Source of the DNA: Bacteroidota bacterium
Lineage (GTDB): Bacteria; Bacteroidota; Bacteroidia; UBA4408
Direction of reading: 5' to 3'
DNA length: 64,000 bases
Assembly (NCBI GenBank): GCA_963169745.1
Contig: CAUJCU010000016.1
Location: 50,554-114,553 of the forward strand
Each line of letters begins with the position of its first letter. Position 1 is the stretch's first letter. The notes under the pieces are model-generated. The model worked only from the letters and a program-made list of their open reading frames with translations. It did no database searches and was not told the DNA's origin. A program made the translations under genes and the position numbers. This document shows, piece after piece, positions 1 through 8,380 of the stretch.

Positions 1-1
1 T

Positions 2-751
2 GTTGCAAACGCAACGGCTAAATCAAATGTGAGCATAAATGCCGGAGATGAAATCTTAGAAATGGATCGAATGCGCAAGCTGATAGCCGATCACATGGTA
101 AGAAGCAAACACACATCGCCCCATGTTACTTCTTTTGTTGAAGCTGATGTAACTAACATTGTGATGTGGCGTGATAAAAACAAAGCCGCCTTTGAAAAAA
201 GAGAACACGAAAAGATAACTTTTACACCCCTATTTATAGAAGCTGTGGCTCGTGCTATCAAAGATTTCCCTATGATTAACGTAGCCGTTGATGGAAATAA
301 CATCATCAAAAGAAAAGATATAAACATCGGTATGGCTACAGCTTTACCTAGTGGAAATTTGATTGTACCAGTAATTAAAAATGCTGATCAGAAAAATCTA
401 CTAGGCCTCACAAAATCTGTTAATGACTTAGCTTTTAGAGCACGTCAGAACAAACTAAACCCTGATGAAATTGCAGGGGGCACTTTTACTCTTACAAATG
501 TAGGTTCCTTTGGCAATGTGATGGGAACACCAATTATTAATCAGCCCCAAGTTGCTATTTTAGCTGTTGGAACCATAAAAAAGAAGCCTGTTGTTATTGA
601 AACCCCACATGGAGACACCATTGGAATTAGACAAATGATGTTTTTATCTTTAAGTTACGATCATCGGGTTGTTGATGGTTCTCTTGGTGGCAGTTTTGTG
701 AGAAGAGTAGCCGATTATCTTGAAAATTTCGACTTTAACCGAACAATATAA
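2..751 (+). CDS. 2-oxoacid dehydrogenase E2, dihydrolipoyl acyltransferase (3' part, truncated by window edge)
   Basis: The frame is open to the left edge, so this is the C-terminal part of a larger protein and the GTG at 29 is not a start. About 250 residues are visible and correspond to the trimeric catalytic acyltransferase domain (2-oxoacid_dh). Seen: the helix MDRMRKLIADHMVRSKHTSP typical of the domain start, the FTLTNVGSFG motif, and near the end YDHRVVDG, which carries the catalytic His and Asp. The enzyme moves an acyl group from lipoyl-lysine to CoA in the pyruvate, 2-oxoglutarate or branched-chain complex. The lipoyl and E3-binding domains would lie upstream, so the substrate class cannot be assigned. 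It ends 134 bp before the next gene, which has its own promoter. Confidence 0.93.
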   Translation, partial: VANATAKSNVSINAGDEILEMDRMRKLIADHMVRSKHTSPHVTSFVEADVTNIVMWRDKNKAAFEKREHEKITFTPLFIEAVARAIKDFPMINVAVDGNNIIKRKDINIGMATALPSGNLIVPVIKNADQKNLLGLTKSVNDLAFRARQNKLNPDEIAGGTFTLTNVGSFGNVMGTPIINQPQVAILAVGTIKKKPVVIETPHGDTIGIRQMMFLSLSYDHRVVDGSLGGSFVRRVADYLENFDFNRTI

Positions 752-826
752 TAGTTATTTACATTAATGTTTAAAAATAAATATAGGGATTTAAACGATT
801 TCTTTTTTTAATTTAACGATAAAATG

Positions 827-834
827 TACTTTTG
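827..834 (+). promoter_or_regulatory. Bacteroidota-type -7 promoter element
   Basis: TACTTTTG matches the Bacteroidota sigma-ABfr -7 consensus TAnnTTTG, 51 bp before the ATG at 886. The -33 region is only a T-rich tract with no clear TTTG. The assignment to the downstream PD40/OmpA gene is inferred from position. Confidence 0.55.
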
Positions 835-885
835 CACCATTATATTTTTAAAAAATACAAATAAACAACCAATCTATAAGTAACG

Positions 886-3066
886 ATGAAAAACCTAAAA
901 CTTTTTACCTTAATGCTTTTGCTTAGCACTACGGCTGTTTTTGCACAAAGTCCTGACTTTGTAAAGAAATTTAGTGATGCTGAATACCATTTGCAATACA
1001 AAAATTACAATGAAGCACTGCCACTTTATGTAGAATTAGCTAACGCTGACCCCAACAATGCAAACGTTGGCTACAAGGCGGGATTTTGCTATTTAATGAT
1101 TTCAGGAGACAAGTCAAGAGCAATTCCATTTCTTGAAAGAGCAAGCGCTTCAACTTCAAGCAACTATCAAGAGTTTTCGTCAAGTGAGAAAAAAGCTCCA
1201 TTAATTGCAATTTTTGATTTAGCTAATGCGTACCAAATTAATATGCAATTTGATAAAGCCGAAGAGCAGTTTAACAAATACAAAAGTGCCATAGGAACAA
1301 AAAATAAAAACTTACTTTTAGAGATTGATCGTCACATTGCTATGTGCCAGTTTGCTGCTGCCGCTGTAAAAAAGCCGGTAAATGTTACAATCAAAAACTT
1401 AGGGGCTAATATTAATACTAAATATGCTGAGTATGAGGCCTTTTTAACTCCAGATGAATCATCTCTAATTTATAACACTAAAAGAGAAGGCTTTGGAAAT
1501 TACCAAGATATTGATGGCTCATACTTTGAAAGTGCTGTAATTTCAAATGAAGTTAATGGTGAATGGGGAGTACCTTCTCTTATAAGTGCCAACATTAATG
1601 ATGATGAAAACGATGCTGTTGTTGGAATTTCTGCTGATGGTTCAAAGTTATTGGTTTGGAAAAATCAAAAATCAAATGGAAGTATTTTTATTTCAGAAGC
1701 TAAAGGAGAATCATGGAATACCCCAGTTGAGTTGGGAGCCAATATCAATTCAAAAGCAATGGAAAGAGGTGCTTGCTTGACACCCGATGGTAACACTATG
1801 TTCTTTGTTAGCGACCGTAAAGGAGGCTTAGGTGGTAGCGATATCTATCGTTCAGAAAAAGGAGCTGACGGGGTATGGGGACCAGCAGTTAATTTAGGAA
1901 ACACAATCAATACGCCTTTTGATGAAATTAATCCGGTGCTTACCATAGATGGAAAAACATTATATTTTGCTTCAAATGGTCATGAAACTATGGGAGGATT
2001 TGATATTGTATCAGCTAGTTATAATGAAGGCGACAAATCATTTGGTACAGTTACCAACTTGGGCTATCCTATTAACACTCCTGATGATGAAACTTCGTTT
2101 TTCCCTACCTTAAATGGTAAATATGCTTATTATTCAGCCACACGCAAAGAAGGTTTTGGTGACTTAGATTTATATTTAATTACATTTAACGATAAACCTA
2201 TGGCACCTGTTACTGTGTTTACAGGTAAGGTAATTAACAATATTGATGCTGAATCTACAATATTTCCTCCTATTGTAGCTACTGTAACTCAGGTTGGTGG
2301 TAGCGGTACGTCAAAAACTTATAATGGAAACTACAACACAGGTAAGGTTAAATTTGCCTTACAACCAGGCGCAAAATACACAGTTAAAGTAGAAGTTGAT
2401 GGTGTAGAGAAATTTAAAGAAGATTTTGATTTAACTTCTGCTTTAAAGTATGAAGAAGTGAATCGTGATATTTACATGAAAGCTATTGGTGAGACTCCGG
2501 AGCAAAAACTTGCACGTGAAGAGGCTGAGAAAGCTGCTGCTCTTGCTGCTGCCGATGCTAAAGCCAAAGCTGAAGCTGAGGCTGCAAAAATAGCTGCCGA
2601 AGAAAAAGCTAAAGAAGAGGCTTGGAAAAAAGATCCTAAAAATAAAGGAAAAGAAATGCCTACCAAAAAAGATCCTAACACGTTACCAGAAGCCCCTGCC
2701 GAGTTTAGAACTTACTTTAAATACAATAAAACTGCCGTTGATGGTACAAATAAAGACTTTATGCAATTTATGAAGCAACTAACTGCAATGGTTAAAGCAG
2801 GTCAGTCTGTTACTGTTGTAATTGAGGCAAGTGCATCAAAAGTACCTACTACTAAATATGGAACAAATAATGCTTTAGCAGCTAAGCGTGGAAATGATGC
2901 TATTGCAAAAATTAAGAGTATGCTTACTCAAAGAGGTGCTGATGCATCTAAAGTAACATTTGCTCCTGTAAATGCTCTAGTTGGCGGTCCAGAGTATAAC
3001 AAGGACTTTAACGAAAGAAGAAGTGAGTACGAAAAGCATCAATATGTTGATATTTCTGTAAAATAA
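886..3066 (+). CDS. TPR-PD40-OmpA-like envelope protein (PorE-like architecture)
   Basis: A 726-residue exported protein. A signal peptide (residues 1-20, ending VFAQ) is followed by TPR-like helices (about 25-160), a PD40/WD40-like propeller (about 175-450) with repeats such as PDGNTMFFVSDRKGGLGGSD, a carboxypeptidase-regulatory-like beta domain (about 455-545), an Ala/Glu/Lys-rich helix (about 550-600) and a C-terminal OmpA-like domain (about 605-726). The same domain order is known for T9SS PorE and related Bacteroidota cell-envelope proteins. The OmpA-like domain keeps N..LA..R but has EASASKVP where a TD pair for peptidoglycan binding is usual. Unlike PorE it has no lipobox Cys. Monocistronic: own promoter and a strong terminator. 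Envelope anchoring is likely; a direct T9SS role is only inferred. Confidence 0.8.
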   Translation: MKNLKLFTLMLLLSTTAVFAQSPDFVKKFSDAEYHLQYKNYNEALPLYVELANADPNNANVGYKAGFCYLMISGDKSRAIPFLERASASTSSNYQEFSSSEKKAPLIAIFDLANAYQINMQFDKAEEQFNKYKSAIGTKNKNLLLEIDRHIAMCQFAAAAVKKPVNVTIKNLGANINTKYAEYEAFLTPDESSLIYNTKREGFGNYQDIDGSYFESAVISNEVNGEWGVPSLISANINDDENDAVVGISADGSKLLVWKNQKSNGSIFISEAKGESWNTPVELGANINSKAMERGACLTPDGNTMFFVSDRKGGLGGSDIYRSEKGADGVWGPAVNLGNTINTPFDEINPVLTIDGKTLYFASNGHETMGGFDIVSASYNEGDKSFGTVTNLGYPINTPDDETSFFPTLNGKYAYYSATRKEGFGDLDLYLITFNDKPMAPVTVFTGKVINNIDAESTIFPPIVATVTQVGGSGTSKTYNGNYNTGKVKFALQPGAKYTVKVEVDGVEKFKEDFDLTSALKYEEVNRDIYMKAIGETPEQKLAREEAEKAAALAAADAKAKAEAEAAKIAAEEKAKEEAWKKDPKNKGKEMPTKKDPNTLPEAPAEFRTYFKYNKTAVDGTNKDFMQFMKQLTAMVKAGQSVTVVIEASASKVPTTKYGTNNALAAKRGNDAIAKIKSMLTQRGADASKVTFAPVNALVGGPEYNKDFNERRSEYEKHQYVDISVK

Positions 3067-3083
3067 ATTCATTCGCTTTTCAT

Positions 3084-3118
3084 AAAAAAGGCTGCTCAAA
3101 ATTGAGCAGCCTTTTTTA
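3084..3118. terminator. bidirectional Rho-independent terminator
   Basis: The perfect stem GGCTGCTCAA / TTGAGCAGCC (3090-3099 and 3102-3111) is flanked by A6 on the left and T6 on the right, so it can work in both directions between the convergent PD40/OmpA gene and ispH. The same 10-bp stem recurs at 53331-53352. Confidence 0.9.
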
Positions 3119-3428
3119 TTTGATATACCATATATCTATAGTTCACATGATTTATTCTAAAGCTTTCTATAGTTCCTTGTTTTTGCTCTATTTTTATTTT
3201 ACAAACTTTGTTGTGTATTTATAGAGTATGAAGGCGGGTTGTATATAATTACATCATAATGTGTTTTTTAAATTACCTACATTAAGCTATAATTGAAACT
3301 TTATCTCCGAAACCAAAAACAATACTATTGAAACAAAAAGTATAGAGTTTCTATCTCTAAAAAGCTAAAAGTAATACACCTAGAATAACAAGTGTACAGT
3401 TATTCCAAAGGCATTATATCTAAATTAC
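3119..3428. other. AT-rich intergenic stretch, no feature recognised
   Basis: About 310 bp between the terminator and the 3' end of ispH. It is AT-rich with stop codons in all frames that I scanned by eye, no tRNA-like cloverleaf and no strong hairpin. Nothing can be supported here. Confidence 0.5.
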
Positions 3429-4316
3429 TTAAATAATTTGTGTTTCGAAGCTGCGAATGCTTTCTTTTACTTTTTCCATAAGCCACATAGGGGTTGATGT
3501 AGCTCCACAAATTCCAACTGATTGTGCATTTTCAAACCATTCTTTTTTCAACTCTTCCGGCTCTGAAATAAAATAAGAATGATCGTTTTCAAGCTTACAA
3601 GTATCAAATAAGGCTTTTCCATTTGAGCTTTTTTTGCCGCTTACAAAAATAACGACATCATGTTTTTGAGAAAAATCACGTAATTGCGGTTCTCTATTAC
3701 TTACCTGACGACAAAGTGTATCATTCGCTTCAAATATATTTTTATGATCGCCTCCGGCAGCTTCAATTCTTTGTTCTATTTTTCTCTTTAAGTCCAAAAA
3801 ACCTTTTGTACTTTTTGTAGTTTGAGAAAATAATTTCACCGGTCGGGTAAAATCAATTTTTTCCAAATCACTATCATTCATAACCACAATAGCTTTTCCT
3901 TTGGTTTGGCCAACTAATCCATTTACTTCTGCGTGCCCCTCTTTTCCATAAATAACAAGCTGTCCATCCATTTTCTCGGCTTCATCAAAACCTGCTCTTA
4001 CTCTGTTTTGTAATTTAAGCACTACAGGACATGAAGCATCAATTAATTCAATGTTGTTTTGGGAGGCAATCAAATAGGTTTCAGGTGGTTCACCATGTGC
4101 CCTAATAAGAACCTTCACATCGTGTAATTGTCTTAACTGATCGTGGTTTATGATTTCCAAGCCTTTTGCTTTTAGCCGGTCAACTTCCATATTGTTATGT
4201 ACAATATCACCTAAACAATATAGTTTATCAGTATTCTCCAACTCATCTTCGGCCGTTTGTATGGCATACACCACTCCAAAACAAAAACCGGAGTTTGTAT
4301 CTATATTTATTTTCAT
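3429..4316 (-). CDS. ispH: 4-hydroxy-3-methylbut-2-enyl diphosphate reductase
   Basis: LytB/IspH, the last enzyme of the MEP isoprenoid pathway; a 4Fe-4S enzyme that converts HMBPP to IPP and DMAPP in the cytosol. The length of 295 aa is normal. The three cluster cysteines are visible: C12 in GFCFG, C96 in DASCPVV and C202 in DTLCRQ. The catalytic Glu (E130 in GHAEVNG), H74 in RAHGEPP and the ATSTP motif near residue 272 are also present. It follows cmk on the same strand after about 100 bp and ends the porQ-cmk-ispH set, a gene order I recall from other Bacteroidota including Porphyromonas. Confidence 0.95.
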   Translation of the reverse strand: MKINIDTNSGFCFGVVYAIQTAEDELENTDKLYCLGDIVHNNMEVDRLKAKGLEIINHDQLRQLHDVKVLIRAHGEPPETYLIASQNNIELIDASCPVVLKLQNRVRAGFDEAEKMDGQLVIYGKEGHAEVNGLVGQTKGKAIVVMNDSDLEKIDFTRPVKLFSQTTKSTKGFLDLKRKIEQRIEAAGGDHKNIFEANDTLCRQVSNREPQLRDFSQKHDVVIFVSGKKSSNGKALFDTCKLENDHSYFISEPEELKKEWFENAQSVGICGATSTPMWLMEKVKESIRSFETQII

Positions 4317-4419
4317 ATACAGTTACACTTATAGAATGCCAAAATTAACAATAATCTATTGTCGTTCAAAAGTTGATTGCAAGAAAAAAGCTTAAAAAGG
4401 TTTAATATTGAAGATACAG

Positions 4420-5121
4420 CTATTTTGCTTTGAACAGTTGTAAATCATCAATAAGTCTAAGAACAAAATCGAGTTGTTGTTGAGGATTTAAATCGCTGTT
4501 ATCTAGTATTATGGCATCAGAGGCTTTAACTAAAGGATTTTCTTTTCGGTTTGTGTCATCAAAATCACGCTCCTGTAGGTTTTTTTTAACCTCATCGTAA
4601 CTTATCATTGTCCCTTTGCTATGTAATTCATCATAACGTCTTTGTACTCTCACATCAATATCAGCTGTCATAAAGAGCTTCAATTCGGCATTCGGAAAAA
4701 CAGCCGTACCTATATCTCGTCCTTCCATTACCACACCTTTGTTTTTACCCATTAGTTTTTGTAATGAAACCATTTTTTGGCGAACTTCTTTTAAGGCACT
4801 TACTTTACTCACATTTTCAGAAACAGGCATTTGCCTAATTTCTTTTTCAACATTTACTTGATTTAAGTATGCTTCGCTAAAACGTAACGTTGGGTTATAC
4901 TGAAAAGTTATAACAATGTGCTCCAATTCCTTTATAATCTGCTCTGCATTAAATATTTTCCCGTTTCCTACAATATCTTTTTGCATTAAGTAATAGGTGG
5001 TACAGCGGTACATGGCTCCTGTGTCCACATATTTATACCCTAATTTTACGGCCAAGGCTTTTGCAAGGGTACTTTTACCACACGAAGAGTAGCCATCAAT
5101 AGCTATGGTTATTTGGTTCAC
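4420..5121 (-). CDS. cmk: (d)CMP kinase
   Basis: Cytidylate kinase, 233 aa, which phosphorylates CMP and dCMP with ATP in the cytosol. The P-loop GYSSCGKST is at residues 10-18, the NMP-binding motif MEGRDIGT at 132-139, and the lid-type ERDFDDTNR segment at about 184-192. It lies between porQ (100 bp upstream) and ispH (103 bp downstream) on the same strand, which suggests co-transcription, although the gaps are large enough for internal promoters. Confidence 0.95.
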   Translation of the reverse strand: MNQITIAIDGYSSCGKSTLAKALAVKLGYKYVDTGAMYRCTTYYLMQKDIVGNGKIFNAEQIIKELEHIVITFQYNPTLRFSEAYLNQVNVEKEIRQMPVSENVSKVSALKEVRQKMVSLQKLMGKNKGVVMEGRDIGTAVFPNAELKLFMTADIDVRVQRRYDELHSKGTMISYDEVKKNLQERDFDDTNRKENPLVKASDAIILDNSDLNPQQQLDFVLRLIDDLQLFKAK

Positions 5122-5221
5122 GTTCCTGAGGGTTTATACAAAGCAACAAAATAAGGGAAGATTTTTTAATTAACAGATACTAGGTACAAAAAAATTGCTC
5201 TACAAAATTTAGATTTACAAG

Positions 5222-6295
5222 TTACTGTGATGCTCTTTTTCTGCTAAAATCGTTCATGTTCATACTCAACGAAAGCAAATCGGTTCCTCCGGCCAAATGA
5301 TAGAATGAATGGCTGTAGGCTATAGTAAATTTAGTAATTTTTATTCCGGCACCAAAGGCAAAGCCACTTAATCCGGTTCGTGTTGGTATTGCTAAATCTT
5401 TTCTGCGGTTGTAATTATAACTCAGTCGTAGATTTAGGTTTTTAGTTATTAAAAACTCGGCCCCAAACACAAAATGGCGCATGATATTCTCAGAATATTT
5501 TTTCCCGGGTGGCAAAGCCTGGTTGGTTAAAGGGTCAATTTTTACTTCATTTACAGAATCAGTATAACTAAGTTTAGGACGCTGCAAATTGGTTGCTATT
5601 AAATTAAAACGAATAGGAACATGTTTAAGTTTTTGCGTTAAACCTATTTCAATATTTAATGGAATTGGTTCTTTATTATCTAAATGATATGGTTTAATTT
5701 GTGCTCCTATATTTCGTGCAGCAAAAGATGCTGTAAAAAGTTTATTAGGATGGATAAACGCCCCTCCAATGTCAAAAGCAAGGCCAAAAGAATTATATGT
5801 AGAAATGGCAGAATAAACCGGTTTTAGTTGTGCTCCAATCGTAAATATAGAGTCTATCCGGTAACCCCACCCAATACCTAAAGCATATTCTCCACCTGTA
5901 AAAGTGCCGGTCTGTATTGAGGTTTCGTCTGCTTCAATAAATTTTCCATAGCTAATATATTGCATTCCTATAGCAAAAGTTCCGTAACGTTCTTTATCAA
6001 AACCGTATCCCACCATACCGTAATTTATTCCGGAAACATAATTCAAATAATTAAACACCAATTGTTTGTCCATCTCCTTGTTTAAAAGAGCGGGGTTTAT
6101 AAGACCCATATTCAAATCATGATCTCTAACTGCTGGAGCATAGCCCCCTAATGCCGCTATTCGTGCATTGGGAACAAGATTCAAAAAATTATAAACAGTA
6201 TTTCCCCCGGTTTGTGCACTTGCTTTAATAATGGTAAACAAGGATATGGCTGTTAAAACCATCTGTTTAATCATAGGTTTAATTTTTTGAATCAT
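5222..6295 (-). CDS. porQ: type IX secretion system protein PorQ
   Basis: A 357-residue outer-membrane beta-barrel protein. An N-terminal hydrophobic signal segment (residues about 10-27, ending KASAQ) is followed by the family opening VYNFLNLVPNARIAALGG, then barrel-like alternating strands. PorQ is an accessory of the T9SS attachment complex, together with PorU, PorV and PorZ, that cleaves and anchors cargo at the cell surface (family knowledge). Three T9SS-type cargo proteins lie in this window. cmk and ispH follow on the same strand. The first residues (MIQKIKPM) precede a second possible start at MIKQMVL. porZ or porU are not seen here. Confidence 0.88.
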   Translation of the reverse strand: MIQKIKPMIKQMVLTAISLFTIIKASAQTGGNTVYNFLNLVPNARIAALGGYAPAVRDHDLNMGLINPALLNKEMDKQLVFNYLNYVSGINYGMVGYGFDKERYGTFAIGMQYISYGKFIEADETSIQTGTFTGGEYALGIGWGYRIDSIFTIGAQLKPVYSAISTYNSFGLAFDIGGAFIHPNKLFTASFAARNIGAQIKPYHLDNKEPIPLNIEIGLTQKLKHVPIRFNLIATNLQRPKLSYTDSVNEVKIDPLTNQALPPGKKYSENIMRHFVFGAEFLITKNLNLRLSYNYNRRKDLAIPTRTGLSGFAFGAGIKITKFTIAYSHSFYHLAGGTDLLSLSMNMNDFSRKRASQ

Positions 6296-6450
6296 TACGG
6301 GCTTTTCTACTTTAGAAAAAGGGTTGCGCTAGAATATAATTTATGCTGCAAATAACGAATAATTTTTGAAAATATTGCAGTTTGTTAATGGACAGACTTT
6401 TAACTGAATACGTGTTAAGCTAAAATAAAAATTTTCATTTTTAGTTGTAT

Positions 6451-7062
6451 TTATTTTATTTCGAAGTTCAGTAATTCTTTATCTTCAAGTGTGGCTATTA
6501 GTCTGTCGCCAATATTAACCGGCCCCACTCCTGCCGGTGTTCCGGTAAAAATTAAATCTCCTGTTTTAAGTGTCATAAATTGTGAAATGTAGGCAATAAT
6601 TTCATCTATAGTGAAAATCATCTGGTTGGAACTGCCTTCTTGTACAGTTTCTTGGTTCTTTTTAAGATTAAAGCGTATGTTCTTATTATCTTTTAGTTGA
6701 TGAATTGAAACAAAAGTACCAACTGCAGCACTATGATCAAAAGACTTGGCTATTTCCCAAGGAAGTCCTTTAACCTTACACTGTTCTTGCAAGTCGCGTG
6801 CTGTAAAGTCAATACCAAGTGTAATTTCCTGATAGTATTTATGTGCAAATTGGGGTTGTATGGTTTTTCCGTTTTTACTTATTTTCACAACCAACTCCAA
6901 CTCATAATGTAGATTTTTGGTAAAACGTGGGTAATAAAGAGGTGAATTGTCCTTAAGCAAAGCGGTATCGGGCTTCAAAAAAAATATTGGCTCTTTAGGT
7001 TTAGCACTTTGCATTTCATTAATATGGTCGATATAGTTGCGGCCAATGCAGATAATTTTCAT
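6451..7062 (-). CDS. fumarylacetoacetate hydrolase (FAH) family protein
   Basis: A 203-residue FAA_hydrolase-fold protein. Seen: CIGRNYIDHINEM at the start, the metal-binding YELELVVKISK (E-x-E pair), FTARDLQ, KSFDHSAAVG and GDLIFTGTPAGVG. Family members act on C-C bonds of acylpyruvates or as oxaloacetate decarboxylases or tautomerases; the exact substrate is not readable here. It starts 19 bp after the T9SS plug gene on the same strand, so it is probably the last gene of that operon, with no obvious functional link. Confidence 0.9.
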   Translation of the reverse strand: MKIICIGRNYIDHINEMQSAKPKEPIFFLKPDTALLKDNSPLYYPRFTKNLHYELELVVKISKNGKTIQPQFAHKYYQEITLGIDFTARDLQEQCKVKGLPWEIAKSFDHSAAVGTFVSIHQLKDNKNIRFNLKKNQETVQEGSSNQMIFTIDEIIAYISQFMTLKTGDLIFTGTPAGVGPVNIGDRLIATLEDKELLNFEIK

Positions 7063-7081
7063 AGTAAAGGGGAGTAAAAAA

Positions 7082-8380
7082 TTACTTTATAGCGTTTGAT
7101 TTTACTTTTTTATAGGCAATGAGTCGGTCGTAAAAAACCCCTATGGGCTGATGGTACACCATCAGGGTGTAATCGTTTTCGGTTTCAAAACGATTGCCCT
7201 CTGTTAAGGTCTCGTCAGGCACTTTGTCTTTTTGACCTTTAAGCACATACTCATAATTATAAAAACCTTGTTTTAAAAATAAACGGGCACGATAGCCTTT
7301 AAAAGCGGCATCATAAATCATTTTAAACTCTTCTTTACACTGCCAATCGCTTAAAGCACCAAAAACATATACGTCACCATCCATTATTGGCGTATCACTC
7401 ATCAGGTAAAAATAAACATAACAGTAATCAGCTTCAGTTTCGGGACTGTCGCTAACATTAGTTTTAATTATAAACTTTCCATTCAAATCCTTTTCATAGG
7501 CATAGCGCTTAAATGCTCTTTTATCATCGTTATACAAATAGAAATGTGTAAAGTATAAGCTATCGATTCTTATCTTATTTATACGCACATCAGGGTTTCT
7601 AAGGCTTTGGGTATTAAAGTATCTAAACTCTTTTCCTCCATTAAATGTATTTCCATCGTCATACCCATAATCTAATTCTGTATCTTTTATAAAAACTGGT
7701 TTAAGACCTTCTATACTTGTATCAAAGCGGTCGTTCTGCATCAATACTACTTTTAAATCATTTAAAGGATCAAGAATTTTATAATAATTGGAATTGATTT
7801 TAAAATCAACTTCTTGTTTTAAAAAACGGTACTCGTTTAAAGTAGCAGGATGTATATCTATAGCCACATCAACTTCTTCTTCATACACCATAAACCTACG
7901 GGTTATAGCGATATCCTCTTCGTCACCATTTAAATAAACTTTTAATAGGTAATTTCCGCTTTTTGTAATTTTAAAAACATCAGTAGGAAGCTCCACCTGA
8001 TAGTGCGTATATTGCTGAATGGTATTGAAAGAACGTGTTATGTTAGAAATTTGATCTTCGGTGTATCCTTCAATATAGTCAGAAGGGGTCATATTGGTAG
8101 GGTTCCATTCAGCATCGCAATGTATTACGGTGTAATTGTATGTTTTATAATCATTCTCAAAATCATCAAAAGCAAAAATAAGCTTTTCGTCACTTTTAAG
8201 GCGAATGGCCGGAAAACCTGTCTCCCAGCCTTTAAAATAAAAGAGTACTGTTTTAATATTCGATTTGTAAATATAATCTTCATACCGTAGTGTTGTTTTA
8301 GCATAATCATCGTATGAAGCCCATGACGAGTACCCAATAAGCAACAGCACAAGCAGTAAAGTATATTTATGAGTTTTCAT
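7082..8380 (-). CDS. type IX secretion system plug protein (DUF5103 family)
   Basis: A 432-residue exported protein: signal peptide 1-21 (ending SSWAS), then a first domain (about 30-165) with the hallmarks IFAFDDFENDYKTYNYTV, IHCDAEWNP and SFNTIQQYTHYQVELP, ending in RRFMVYEEE. This matches DUF5103, now named for the Flavobacterium johnsoniae plug protein that occludes the periplasmic mouth of the SprA translocon. The rest is beta-rich with an immunoglobulin-like C-terminal part (GALSDWQCKEEFKM). It overlaps the upstream binding-protein gene by 14 bp, so translation is probably coupled. sprA itself is not in the window. Confidence 0.87.
   Translation of the reverse strand: MKTHKYTLLLVLLLIGYSSWASYDDYAKTTLRYEDYIYKSNIKTVLFYFKGWETGFPAIRLKSDEKLIFAFDDFENDYKTYNYTVIHCDAEWNPTNMTPSDYIEGYTEDQISNITRSFNTIQQYTHYQVELPTDVFKITKSGNYLLKVYLNGDEEDIAITRRFMVYEEEVDVAIDIHPATLNEYRFLKQEVDFKINSNYYKILDPLNDLKVVLMQNDRFDTSIEGLKPVFIKDTELDYGYDDGNTFNGGKEFRYFNTQSLRNPDVRINKIRIDSLYFTHFYLYNDDKRAFKRYAYEKDLNGKFIIKTNVSDSPETEADYCYVYFYLMSDTPIMDGDVYVFGALSDWQCKEEFKMIYDAAFKGYRARLFLKQGFYNYEYVLKGQKDKVPDETLTEGNRFETENDYTLMVYHQPIGVFYDRLIAYKKVKSNAIK

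Noticed and set aside
29..31. GTG at 29 as start of a short acyltransferase
   Set aside because: The frame is open to the window edge and E2 proteins carry lipoyl domains before this point, so the gene is simply cut by the window.
2472..2681. Antisense open frame rich in Ala/Ser
   Set aside because: It is the mirror of the Ala/Glu/Lys-rich helix of the PD40/OmpA gene; no start context or family match.
3119..3428. Small RNA or short gene in the gap before ispH
   Set aside because: No promoter-terminator pair, stable structure or start with coding signal could be supported.
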